A stretch of DNA of 46,884 nucleotides from assembly GCA_017473345.1 (NCBI GenBank), contig JAFULL010000058.1, positions 1-46,884 on the forward strand, written 5' to 3'. How positions within the stretch are numbered: position 1 is the stretch's first letter; every line of letters begins with the position of its first letter. Made by a program: the position numbers and the translations under genes. The notes beneath the pieces are model-generated. The model worked only from the letters and a program-made list of their open reading frames with translations, did not search any database and was not told the DNA's origin. The stretch comes from Clostridia bacterium. Lineage in GTDB: Bacteria > Bacillota > Clostridia > Christensenellales > Aristaeellaceae. Positions 6,483 through 15,900 of the stretch are shown one piece after another.

Positions 6483-8774
6483 GTGTACCAATTCCTGAAG
6501 CGCATCGCGGCGGTCGTGATGTGTGCTATGCTGCTTGTGTCCAGTGCGATGGCGGATGCAGTGTCTGTGAGTCCTTCTGCCAAGGTCACTCTGCACAAGG
6601 CTCCCTATGCGACCCAGTCGGACGTTTTGGATTTTAACGTGATTACGCCTGTTCCCCCTGTGAAGGATAACCCTTCCATGGGGGACAGCGTAGACGATAT
6701 TTATTCTAAACTTGAATCTGATAAGGTAGGCGCTGCCAAGAACGTGGATCCTGTAGACGTTGCCAACGGCATTGTAAAGGTCGACCTGGATGTCGTCTAT
6801 AAGCCTGAAACGGTAAGCGTTGCATTTGTGCTTGACCGTTCCGGTTCTATGAATATGTGGGTTGATCAAATCGATGCAATGGAGCCTACATATATGAAAA
6901 ATCCTGATTCCCGCAGGAATTTGAATGTTTCCACCAGTACCGTTCCCTGCATGAACCCTGATCATTATTATGAAATCAACTACACCCTGAAGGACGAGGA
7001 TGGAGATTATGTCTACCATTTTTACCCTGTTCAGTATGACGCGTCTGTGAAGAGCTGGCTTTCAGCACTGAACAATGACGCCAATGCAGATGATACCGAT
7101 AACGGAAACGACAGTTTCATTGAAAATGAGATAGAAAAGCAACATCCAAATAAGGAAGTCATCATTACTTCCATTGGCAGGCACATGGATAGTGAAGGAA
7201 ACTGCATTGATCCGACCCTTCCGACAGATCCAGTCACGATAAACCCGGATTACATTAATAAAGGCTTTGGCTATGATGGGAAATATGGATTCTCTTCTCC
7301 CAAAGCAAATTTAGCTCTGGATTATCACGATACGAACGGCGATCGCTGCTTTGACCGTTCCATGCTTGCCCGTTATATGATCTGGCAGTTTGTTGAAAAG
7401 CTCCATCAGGCTAACCCCGATAATCAGGTTGCCTTTACCACCTTTGCTGGTACGTCTGAATCAACATATACTCAGGAATTTGTGACCGCAACGGCTGCAG
7501 AAAAAACGAATCTGCGGAACATTATTTTGAACGACAGAGGCGGCGCACAGTACACAAACTATGCGGCGGGCCTCACCAGCGCAGCAGAATTGTTTAACAT
7601 TTCTCTTGATGGCACGGCAAGCCAGAACGCAGTCACTGGAAAGAAAATCATCGTTTTTGTATCGGACGGCAGTCCTTCTCCCGAGCAGAAAGATGGTGAA
7701 ACTTGGCCACAGGCGGTGGACAGAGCCGACGGATCTGTTCAGGCAGCCATTTTAAAGAATGCCACCAATAATGTGGAAATTTATGCTGTTGGCGTCAATT
7801 CGGGTGCACTGTCCTACCTGCAGAAGATTGCAACCGATTCCGCTCATGCGAATGAATGTGACACAGCAGATGAATTCATCGCTTTCCTAAACACAATTAT
7901 GGGCAACGTCCTCAAGGAGAAGGCCGTAACGCTTACCGACACCCTTGGAGACGGTTACTCCCTGCTGATCGACGGGCAGCACCCCGTTACGCTGACCAAC
8001 GGCAGCAGCGCTCCTGTTATCATGACCAGTTTGAGCGAGCTTTCCAGCAAGTGTATCACCTATGCCAACAGCAAGATCAGCACAACGGTGAATGTAAACG
8101 AGAAGGGTTGCCGTCTCAGCTTCTATGCCAAGCTGGATGACAAACTGTGCTATCCCGATGGCTCTGGTGTGAACGAGTACAAGATCAACAAGAATATGAC
8201 CTATCAGGTTGGAACAAACACGCCTGTATCCATTCCTGTTGATGACAAGCTCATCGTCAGCCACACCGTTCTGACGGCTGTCAAGGATAATGGCGATATG
8301 AAGGACAAGACCGTTCATCCCGACGATATCATTCCCTATACGATCACCCTTAAGAACAGCGCCGGGTTTACCCTGAACAATGTTGAAGTTACGGACGTGA
8401 TTCCCGACGGCACGGAGTTTGTAAACGCTTATAATAATGGCGTGTATAACGCTGATACAAATACCGTAACCTTCAAGGCTGCTACGATCGAAGCGGGACA
8501 GACGCTCACCTTCGGCTTTAATGTAAAGGTGCTTGATGGCGCTGGAAACATCCATAACAGGGCCAGCTTCACCGTGGATGAAGCTGTGAAGCCCAATCCC
8601 AATGATCCGAATAACCCCATCAGACTGATTGCTCAGACCAACGAAGTGATCAACTGCAGGGAAATCCCCAACGTTCCCAAGACCGGCGATGCAGCCAACC
8701 CGCTTGTGTGGGCGCTGCTGGCACTGCTGAGCCTGGCTTGCATCACGATGATGATGAACCGTAAGAAGGCATAA
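6483..8774 (+). CDS. cell-wall-anchored von Willebrand factor A domain protein
   Basis: The 763-residue protein has a signal peptide (1-24, cut after AMA). A vWA domain follows with metal site DRSGS at 118-122 and VFVSDGSP later in the domain. Then come a wall-spanning part and a DUF11-like repeat (about residues 585-690, NVEVTDVIPDGTEF), as in adhesins with isopeptide-type modules. The end is a sorting signal: VPKTGD (731-736), a hydrophobic segment, then NRKKA. A long insert (about 125-290), rich in Asp and Asn, interrupts the vWA fold just after the metal motif. The start is GTG 6483 with AAGGAGG 8 bases upstream. No sortase gene lies nearby. A role in adhesion or matrix binding is inferred. 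Confidence 0.85.
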   Translation: MYQFLKRIAAVVMCAMLLVSSAMADAVSVSPSAKVTLHKAPYATQSDVLDFNVITPVPPVKDNPSMGDSVDDIYSKLESDKVGAAKNVDPVDVANGIVKVDLDVVYKPETVSVAFVLDRSGSMNMWVDQIDAMEPTYMKNPDSRRNLNVSTSTVPCMNPDHYYEINYTLKDEDGDYVYHFYPVQYDASVKSWLSALNNDANADDTDNGNDSFIENEIEKQHPNKEVIITSIGRHMDSEGNCIDPTLPTDPVTINPDYINKGFGYDGKYGFSSPKANLALDYHDTNGDRCFDRSMLARYMIWQFVEKLHQANPDNQVAFTTFAGTSESTYTQEFVTATAAEKTNLRNIILNDRGGAQYTNYAAGLTSAAELFNISLDGTASQNAVTGKKIIVFVSDGSPSPEQKDGETWPQAVDRADGSVQAAILKNATNNVEIYAVGVNSGALSYLQKIATDSAHANECDTADEFIAFLNTIMGNVLKEKAVTLTDTLGDGYSLLIDGQHPVTLTNGSSAPVIMTSLSELSSKCITYANSKISTTVNVNEKGCRLSFYAKLDDKLCYPDGSGVNEYKINKNMTYQVGTNTPVSIPVDDKLIVSHTVLTAVKDNGDMKDKTVHPDDIIPYTITLKNSAGFTLNNVEVTDVIPDGTEFVNAYNNGVYNADTNTVTFKAATIEAGQTLTFGFNVKVLDGAGNIHNRASFTVDEAVKPNPNDPNNPIRLIAQTNEVINCREIPNVPKTGDAANPLVWALLALLSLACITMMMNRKKA

Positions 8775-8788
8775 ACACAAATGATTCA

Positions 8789-8818
8789 GCCCCCTGTGTT
8801 TTGAACACAGGGGGCGTT
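8789..8818 (+). terminator. terminator after the vWA protein gene
   Basis: GCCCCCTGTGTT (8789-8800), loop TTG, AACACAGGGGGC (8804-8815), followed by a weak T-rich tail (GTTGTTT). Confidence 0.7.
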
Positions 8819-8846
8819 GTTTATGATCCTTTTGCAACCTTCGGAT

Positions 8847-9986
8847 TTAGTAGTGCAGATTGACAGTCACAATTTCAGAATCAGTGCCGACGCGCATGGG
8901 CATTCCCCAGGTACCGACACCGGATGATACAATGACGTGCGGAGATAACGAATCTTTTCTCCAGTATCCATGGTCGACGTCGTACATTTTGCCGGTGAAC
9001 AGACTGCCGGGAAAGATTTGTCCCTTGTGCGTATGGCCGGATAAAACCAGAGAAACATTGCTGCCATAAGACGAAGCACTGGCAGGATTGTGATCCATGA
9101 CAACAACAGGCAGCTCTTCCGGTGAACCGGCGAGGATGGTTTCAAGCTCTGCGCGCTTACTGCCGTCAAAACCTCCTATCGGCGATGGATCCCGCCTGCC
9201 GGCCAGAATCAGTCGGTCGTCAATCACAACATATTCATCCGCAAGCAGGCGGATATTGCATGCTTCCCAGAAACGAAGCATTTCAGGCACGGTCTGGCCG
9301 CTGTCGTGATTGCCGGGGCATACATATATGCCATGGGTGGCCTGCAGATTTTTCAAAGTCTGCATCGCTTTTTCCGGTGAACGGATGGCACCAAAATCAT
9401 TGTCAAAGAAATCACCTGCAATGCAGACGATGTCCGGCTGCTGTGCGTTGATCTCCTGAACGATGCTCTCCAGTCGCTTTTCTGAACCAACAGCGCCCAG
9501 ATGAAGATCGCTGATCAGCACCAGTCTGGTATCCTTGGTGTGTGCGCTATCTGAAAGAAATATATCATATGTAACGTGCTGAAGATCATTGGCATGCCAT
9601 ACGCCATAAACACTGGTCGCAAGAGCAAGCACAACAGCTGCAGCGACGGAAAGAAAATGTGAAATCGGAAAGAAAAATTTAAGAACCATGCACAGTCCAT
9701 CAGCCAGCAGCATAAACAGCAGCAGATAAACAAAGATTCCCATCCAATAGGAACTGACAGTGCCCAGCATATTCCGAAGCGCAGCAGAAAGCGGAAGCAT
9801 GGAGCGCACAAATCCAAAGATCATTACCAGTGTCATCGCTGCAAAAAACATGATGATCCATCCCCGGGAAATCTGGGGAACAAAATGATGGAGCCCCTGA
9901 TAAACGCGGTGTGACAAATAAAGGCTGACGCCACCGAGCAGGGAAAACATAAGAACAAATACAGCAATGACAGAAAAGGACGGCAT
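8847..9986 (-). CDS. membrane-bound metallophosphoesterase
   Basis: The 379-residue protein opens with about four hydrophobic segments (residues 5-25, 43-60, 80-100, 112-130). A calcineurin-like phosphoesterase domain follows with all metal motifs: SDLHLG, GDFFDND, GNHD, and SGHTHKGQ. It would hydrolyse a phosphoester on one face of the membrane; the closest known types are YkuE/YaeI-like enzymes, some acting on lipid or undecaprenyl phosphate substrates. Specificity is not visible. The start has GAAAGGAAG 7 bases upstream. It is a single-gene unit with a promoter at 10021-10049. Confidence 0.85.
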   Translation of the reverse strand: MPSFSVIAVFVLMFSLLGGVSLYLSHRVYQGLHHFVPQISRGWIIMFFAAMTLVMIFGFVRSMLPLSAALRNMLGTVSSYWMGIFVYLLLFMLLADGLCMVLKFFFPISHFLSVAAAVVLALATSVYGVWHANDLQHVTYDIFLSDSAHTKDTRLVLISDLHLGAVGSEKRLESIVQEINAQQPDIVCIAGDFFDNDFGAIRSPEKAMQTLKNLQATHGIYVCPGNHDSGQTVPEMLRFWEACNIRLLADEYVVIDDRLILAGRRDPSPIGGFDGSKRAELETILAGSPEELPVVVMDHNPASASSYGSNVSLVLSGHTHKGQIFPGSLFTGKMYDVDHGYWRKDSLSPHVIVSSGVGTWGMPMRVGTDSEIVTVNLHY

Positions 9987-10020
9987 AGGCAGACTTCCTT
10001 TCAGAGGGAATGCTGCTCAC

Positions 10021-10049
10021 AGTATAAGAGAAAACTACAGCGAAAACAA
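10021..10049 (-). promoter_or_regulatory. promoter of the membrane phosphoesterase
   Basis: TTGTTT (10044-10049), 17 bases, TATACT (10021-10026) on the minus strand. Confidence 0.55.
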
Positions 10050-10102
10050 GTGCCACCGGTACTAAACGAAGTGGTGACAGTAAAGTGGCACAAGTACAAT
10101 GC

Positions 10103-10137
10103 AAAAAGAGGATTGCTCCGCATAGGAGCAATCCTCT
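10103..10137 (-). terminator. terminator after rubrerythrin copy 2
   Basis: A perfect 13-bp stem (10107-10119 with 10125-10137, core GGATTGCTCC) has a 5-base loop and a five-T tail on the minus strand. Confidence 0.85.
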
Positions 10138-10162
10138 GAAAATCCTTGATTTATTTAACTTC

Positions 10163-10708
10163 TTACTTGCCGAAGTAGCGCTTCAGGAGACCTTCGAAAG
10201 CCTTGCCGTGGCGGGCCTCGTCGCGTGCCATTTCATGAACGGTGTCATGGATGGCGTCGAGGTTGAGCTGCTTGGCCTTCAGAGCCAGCTCGAACTTGCC
10301 GGCGGTAGCGCCGTTCTCGGCGTCCACACGCATTTCGAGGTTCTTCTTGGTGCTGTCGGTCACCACTTCGCCCAGCAGCTCGGCAAACTTGGCGGCATGC
10401 TCGGCTTCTTCGTAGGCAGCCTTTTCCCAGTACAGGCCGATTTCAGGATAACCTTCGCGATGAGCAACGCGAGCCATGGCCAGATACATGCCAACCTCGG
10501 TGCACTCGCCCTGGAAGTTCTCACGCAGGCCCTGGATGATCTCCTCGGTAGCGTCCTTCTTGCCGATGCCTACGATGTGCTCGGCGGCCCAGGTCTTTTC
10601 CTCGGCCATCTGCTCAAACTTGGCCTTGGGAGCCTTGCAGACGGGGCAGAACTCGGGAGCCTCGGGACCTTCATGTACATAACCACAAACTTTGCAAACC
10701 CACTTCAT
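10163..10708 (-). CDS. rbr: reverse rubrerythrin, second copy
   Basis: The 181-residue protein is almost the same as the one at 3111-3653 and has the same reversed layout: rubredoxin-type cysteines C5, C8, C21 and C24, then the diiron four-helix domain ([27 protein letters not shown]). The main differences are MKWV at the N-terminus, KKDATEEI around residues 50-57 and [14 protein letters not shown] in the second half. It has its own copy of the shared promoter and leader and a strong terminator, so it is a single-gene unit with no rubredoxin behind it. A peroxide reductase role in oxidative stress defence follows from the family. It probably arose by duplication that included the upstream region. 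Confidence 0.93.
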   Translation of the reverse strand: MKWVCKVCGYVHEGPEAPEFCPVCKAPKAKFEQMAEEKTWAAEHIVGIGKKDATEEIIQGLRENFQGECTEVGMYLAMARVAHREGYPEIGLYWEKAAYEEAEHAAKFAELLGEVVTDSTKKNLEMRVDAENGATAGKFELALKAKQLNLDAIHDTVHEMARDEARHGKAFEGLLKRYFGK

Positions 10709-10756
10709 TGTTGTGTTCCTCCTTCAAATATTTCCTGGACATTTTTAGTTGCTTCT

Positions 10757-10819
10757 TTGGGTGGGGCCTGTGTTTCAGCCCGCATATTATGTATAAACAT
10801 GCCATGACGGAGTGAAACA
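10757..10819 (-). promoter_or_regulatory. rubrerythrin promoter and leader element, copy 2
   Basis: On the minus strand: TTTCAC (10812-10817), 16 bases, TATACA (10790-10795). A hairpin with arms GGGCT/GGCCC (10764-10781) around the same loop GAAACAC, then CCAAAGAAG, follow. The spacing matches copy 1 base for base over the core. TGTTTCA and TGAAACA half sites are kept. AAGGAGGAA precedes the start codon. Confidence 0.75.
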
Positions 10820-10838
10820 TCTTTTTTGAAAATCTTTT

Positions 10839-12335
10839 TTATTTTTTCAGTGCATCAAGCACTGCGGCCTCCATGGCGTCGACAGCACAGACGGTGTCGT
10901 GGCGAACAGGCAGCGCAAGCAGGTCACGCACCTGATGGGGGATGGCGACGCCGGAGAGCTTTTCAAGCTTTTCGGCACAGGCGAAGAAGTCCAGCCCTTC
11001 CACAGCCTCGTCACCCAGCAGGCTGCGCGCAACGTCAGGCGCAAACTTGTAGGGACTGGCGGTGGCTGCGATAACGGTGATGGTGGGGTCGCCCGTTTCT
11101 TCGCGATAGTGCTTCAGCACGCAGGAAGCGACCGCAGTGTGCGGATCCATCACATAACCGTGCTGCTCGTAAACACGGCGGATTTCCTCGGCGGTCATGT
11201 TGTCGTCGGCATAATCTGCCCAGAAGACCTCGCTCAGTTTTTCGATGCGCTGAGCGCCAACGCTAAAGCTGCCTTCCTCGGCAAGCTGCTTCATCCAGCT
11301 GCTCACCTGCGCGCCATCGCGATCAGCGGCTTCGTACAGCAGACGCTCCAGATTGGACGACACCAGAATGTCCATGCTGGGAGACATCGTCTTGTGGAAG
11401 GTGCGATGGGTGTGATAGGTACCTGTGCGGAAGAAATCGGTCAGAACATTGTTTTTGTTGCTGGCACAGATCAGCTTGCGGATGGGCAGACCCATGCGCA
11501 TGGCGTAATAACCGGCCAGAATATCGCCGAAGTTGCCGGTGGGAACCACGAAGTTGATATGCTGGCCCATGCGCAGCACACCGCGGTTGACCAGATTTGT
11601 GTAGGCGGTGAAGTAGTACACGATCTGCGGAACCAGACGGCCAAAATTGATGGAGTTGGCAGACGAGGGCAGTTTGCCCTGCGCGTCCATCTTTTCGTGG
11701 AACGCCGCATCGCCAAACAGCTTCTTCACGCCGGTCTGGGCGTTGTCGAAGTTGCCTTCTACGCCGATGACGTGCGTGTTTTCGCCTCCGGTTGTCACCA
11801 TCTGCAGCTCCTGCACGCGACTGACGCCGCCGTGCGGGTAGAACACCGTGCAGCTGGTGCCGGGCACATCCTTGAAGCCCTCCAAAGCGGCCTTGCCGGT
11901 ATCGCCGCTGGTGGCGACCAGAATGCTCACCTCGCGCTTTTCGTTGTTCTTTTCAGCTGCAAGAGTGATCAGATGAGGCAGGAGTTTGAGGGCGATATCC
12001 TTGAAGGCCAGTGTGGGACCATGAAACAGCTCCAGCACATGGGTGGTATCACCCAGGGATTTTACCGGGGCGATGGTAGGATCGTCCCAGCTGTCGAGAG
12101 AATAGGCAGCCTGCACGGCGTCTTCGATTTCAGTGATGGAGAAATCCTCCAGAAAGTCGCGCAGAATGCGGGCGGCGTGGTTGTGGTAGCTGGTTCCTCG
12201 CAGGGTGCTCAGCCGCTCCGGCGAGATCTGGGGAAACATGCTGGGCACATAAAGGCCGCCGTCGCGCGCCAGTCCCCACAGAATGGCCTGTGATGCTGTT
12301 ACGCATGCGCCGCCGCGGGTGGAGAAAAAGGACAT
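10839..12335 (-). CDS. thrC: threonine synthase
   Basis: The 498-residue pyridoxal-phosphate enzyme converts O-phosphohomoserine to threonine. It begins with the N-terminal block FFSTRGG and has the cofactor lysine in HGPTLAFKDIAL (Lys112). VATSGDTGKAAL and PTGNFGDILAGYYA bind phosphate and cofactor. The length suits the longer, E. coli/yeast-like class of threonine synthases. The start has AGGAAGG 6-7 bases upstream. Other threonine pathway genes (hom, thrB) are not adjacent. The rubrerythrin promoter begins just beyond its stop, and no clear terminator separates them, so some read-through into rubrerythrin is possible. Confidence 0.95.
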   Translation of the reverse strand: MSFFSTRGGACVTASQAILWGLARDGGLYVPSMFPQISPERLSTLRGTSYHNHAARILRDFLEDFSITEIEDAVQAAYSLDSWDDPTIAPVKSLGDTTHVLELFHGPTLAFKDIALKLLPHLITLAAEKNNEKREVSILVATSGDTGKAALEGFKDVPGTSCTVFYPHGGVSRVQELQMVTTGGENTHVIGVEGNFDNAQTGVKKLFGDAAFHEKMDAQGKLPSSANSINFGRLVPQIVYYFTAYTNLVNRGVLRMGQHINFVVPTGNFGDILAGYYAMRMGLPIRKLICASNKNNVLTDFFRTGTYHTHRTFHKTMSPSMDILVSSNLERLLYEAADRDGAQVSSWMKQLAEEGSFSVGAQRIEKLSEVFWADYADDNMTAEEIRRVYEQHGYVMDPHTAVASCVLKHYREETGDPTITVIAATASPYKFAPDVARSLLGDEAVEGLDFFACAEKLEKLSGVAIPHQVRDLLALPVRHDTVCAVDAMEAAVLDALKK

Positions 12336-12367
12336 GGGATCACCTTCCTGATATGTACACTATAAGG

Positions 12368-12391
12368 AAAAAGGCGGCCACACAGGCCGCC
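12368..12391 (-). terminator. terminator after the small P-loop gene
   Basis: GGCGGCC (12373-12379), loop of five, GGCCGCC (12385-12391), with five T on the minus strand. Confidence 0.8.
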
Positions 12392-12408
12392 CCGGAATGC
12401 CGATGGCA

Positions 12409-12819
12409 TTAAATGGCGTACTTCTTGATGAATTCAGGCAGCTCCTCCACGTCCGCGCTGACGGAGATGGCGAAGTCTACACTGTGCTTGGCACTGATGG
12501 CCTCCAGACGGTTGAAGAGCCATTCGGTGGAATCCAGTTCGTTCTTGATGAGCTTCTTGAACGCGTCGATGCAGATCAGACCGATGTCGAAGTTCTGGGC
12601 GACAACGCCGCACAGCAGACCCATGAACATCTGGTCGTTGGCCAGTTCGTATTCGCTGGCGTTGATAAAGCGCACTTCGTGGCGCAGATCGAACATATAA
12701 CGGTTGTCGTCGTCGATGAATACGACGTCATGTCTGCTTTCCTGAGCAGCCTTGTTGGCCATATCGAGGATACGCTTGGTCTTACCCGAGCCCTTTTTGC
12801 CGGCAATCACCTGAATCAA
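12409..12819 (-). CDS. small P-loop ATP-binding protein (PilT-like annotation group)
   Basis: The 136-residue protein has a Walker A motif GKKGSGKT at residues 7-14 and a Walker B-like ICID near residue 90. It belongs to a family common in Clostridia that is often labelled PilT-like because of the P-loop; it lacks the rest of a PilT ATPase, and no function is established. The start is taken as TTG 12817-12819 since AAGGAGG lies 8 bases upstream and the protein then begins IQVIAGKKGSGKT. A longer frame to 12867 has no ribosome site. It has its own promoter (12920-12948) and terminator. Confidence 0.7.
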   Translation of the reverse strand: MIQVIAGKKGSGKTKRILDMANKAAQESRHDVVFIDDDNRYMFDLRHEVRFINASEYELANDQMFMGLLCGVVAQNFDIGLICIDAFKKLIKNELDSTEWLFNRLEAISAKHSVDFAISVSADVEELPEFIKKYAI

Positions 12820-12919
12820 TGGTAACGCCTCCTTAACGATGATTTGGTGTAACACAAACGAACACATCCAAAACGTGGAGAAATGGATATATGCATCATT
12901 TTGTGTACTCTACAAAAAC

Positions 12920-12948
12920 ATTATACATGAATTTTTTCGGAATAGCAA
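12920..12948 (-). promoter_or_regulatory. promoter of the small P-loop gene
   Basis: TTGCTA (12943-12948), 17 bases, TATAAT (12920-12925) on the minus strand. The -35 overlaps a small hairpin (AATAGC/GCTATT) just past the addB stop. Confidence 0.6.
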
Positions 12949-12951
12949 CGG

Positions 12952-15900
12952 CTATTTTTGCTCTTCTTGTGTGTTTAATGCCGAACGAAGATCATCCATA
13001 CTCATGGAGGGAATCTCGTGCATAGCTGCATCCGGCGCATCTTCGTCATAGTGACAGATGGTGCGATAAGCGCAGTAATCGCAGGCGCTGCGGTTTTGAT
13101 CGCACGTGGGACAGATGGCCGTTTCACCGCCAAACAGACGCCCAGCCAGCTGAGCAGCCGTTTTGCGTGCATGCTGCATCAGCGCGTGCAGCTGGGATTC
13201 GTCCAGCGCCTTTGCGTTGGCGCGCAGTGCTCCGCTTTTGAGGTGGATAGAGGGCAGTACCTGATGAGCGTCATCATCCATTGCATCGATGATCTCCACA
13301 TCGCTGAGTGCAATGCCGCGCAGCTGAAACACCTCGCGCAGCTTGTCAGCCACGGCGTTTTCTGCATCCGTCGCGCTTTCCACCAGCGGGTTGGCGACGT
13401 AAAAGTAGAAAGCGCCGGCAGGCTTTGCACCGGGAATGGCGCTTGTGCACACATCCAGATAAAGCAGCAGCTGCAGCTGCAATCCCCACCAGGTTTTGGC
13501 TGCATCCAGGTTTTTCTGTGACGATTTATAATCGATCACGCGCAGGTATACGCTGTCAGGCGAATCGTAGCGGTCAATGCGGTCGATGCGGCCGCGCAGC
13601 GCTACTTCGCGGCCGTCGGGCAGCACGAGTACAATGGGCGGAAAACCTTTTTCGTAGCCGAAACTGGCTTCTGTACGGTAGATGGCAAAGCGTCCCGCAG
13701 CCAAATGATTGGTAATGGTTTGTGCGGCACGGCGAATGGCGGCGCGGGCAGATTCAAAACGGGCCATGCTTCGCTCGCCGTCACCCATGGGGCCTTTCAG
13801 CACTTCATCAAGCAGCGGGGCGATCGCTTCGTCAGCCATTTCACATACGCGTTCTACAGGGATGTGCGGGTACTGACTTTCACGTTTTGCCAGGTGGGCA
13901 AAGTTATTTAGGCCATCGTGATAGAAGGTGCCTGTTTCAATAGCGTCGACCTTCCATTCCCGCAGCTCTTTGGGGCGCAGGCCATAATGAATGAAGTGCT
14001 GGAAGGAGCAGTCGGCAAACTGTTCCAGACGGCTTACACTGAGCACCTCGCCGCCAAAGAGCGACTGTGCCTGGCGGGGCGTAAGGGGTTGTGCAGTGTT
14101 GTCATGCTGTACGGCGCGCAGCAGGCGCATGGCCTCCGGTGCAGTGGCGGAGGAAAGTAAAAGCATCTGCAGACGTTTTTTCCATACATCAGGCAAGCCG
14201 GCTACGCCGTCGGCGTGAGCACGGATGAGGGGACTCAGTTCGCTGAGTGCCTGAGCGGCAGAAAGCGGAAGGGCATCCGAACCGGCAGGGGAAGACTGCA
14301 GACCGGGCAGGAGATGCCTGCTTAGATCCTCAAGCAGGGAAAGCGGACGAAGCGCCGTGCCATCCGGAGCAGTACGGGCATAGCTGAGAAACAGCCAGCG
14401 TCTGGGCAGCGTCATGGCGCGCTTGAGGTCGAGTTTGGCAAGCAGAATACGGTTTTCATCCGTCAGGCCCAGAAAACAACCCGTGTCCGTCTGAGTGCGT
14501 TCACGTTCCTCGGGCGTGAGAAGGCTGTCGGTATCTCTTGTCAGCACGCTGTCGTTGAGCCCCAGCAGGAAAACTGCCTCGGCCTCTTCGGCAAGCAGAT
14601 GTCCCAGCATGCCGGCATGCAGCATGCCGCCGGCCGGCGGAAGGGAGGCAAGCGTAATGGCTGAAAAGCCACATTCCAGACGAGTGGCAATGTGCTTGAG
14701 AGGAATGCGCGCACTGCCGCCCAGACGCGCCAGCTGATCCAGAAGATCCAGCACGGTCTGCCAAATCTGGCTGTTCTGGCTGGCGCGTACGGTCAAGCTG
14801 CCCTGCAGCAGGTCTTCCTCTTCGCGTTTGAGCGTTTCATAGGCGTTTACGTCGATCAGCAGCTGAAAAACGGCGGTCAGCGACGTAGCAGCATCTTTGG
14901 CGTCCACAATGGCCTTGCGGGCTTTCACAAGCGGTTCAGTCAGCCGCTGGCGAAGCGGCTCGCAGCGTTCGCGGTCTGCTTCTTCTCCGCGTGTAAAGGG
15001 GGTCAGCCAACGTGTGCGGTCAATGCCGCAGCTGCGTACGTAGTTTTCAAGCTCGCAGGCTTCATCAAAGGTGAAGGGAGCATAGCCGCTTTTGAGCACA
15101 GCCAGCATATCTTTGGTGCGCCATCCGCCTGAAATGGCACGCAGAGCGCTCAGCACAAACCGCACCAGTCCGTGTGAAAGCGCAGGCATCTGGCGGTCGG
15201 TGTAATGGGGAATGCCGCTGTCGCTGAGGGCAGCGGATACAGCAAATTCATAGCCGTCGCTGTCGGGGTAGAGCACGGCAATTTTTTCAATGTCCACGCC
15301 CTGTTCAAGAAGCCACATCACCTGACGGGTCATCTGCGTGGCTTCTTCATAGGGAGAAAGGGCGTTTGACAGGTAGACTCCATCAGGCTGTCCATCGAGG
15401 GAAACCGGCGGATAGACGAACAGCGCGCGATCCAGATGATCAAGCGCAGGCGTATGATCAAGCGGCCGCGGAGAAAGGGGCGAAAGTTTCAGACCGAGGC
15501 CTTCCTGTGCAAGCATGTCGCTGAACCGGCCGATGCCCTGACGAATGGGCAGGAACAGTTCGCCGTCTTTGGCGCTTTCAACGTCACAGATGAGCGCGAT
15601 GGTCAGGCTTTTGCAAAGTGGGGCGGCTGTGCACAGCATTTTCATCAGCTGCTGGGGCAGGGTGTCAAAGCCGTAGACGTACAGATGCTTTTCATCAAGA
15701 AAATGGCTTTGGGCAAGTTTTGAAGCTACATAGGTCAGGTGATCCTCGCTGTCGCTGAAACGGTCGCCCAACACCTGCTGATACTGCGCAAAAATGCTGG
15801 CGAGGTCGCGCAGCTTTTCCTTTTGAAGACCGTCTTCAAGGCCGCTGGCATAATCGGCAAGCAGTTCAGGCGTCATGCCGCCGCGCTTGAGGTCAGTCAG

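Noticed and set aside
12164-12335. Attenuator or T-box leader for threonine synthase
   Set aside because: Only about 15-30 bases separate the likely -10 (TATAGT near 12358) from the start codon; there is no room for a leader structure.
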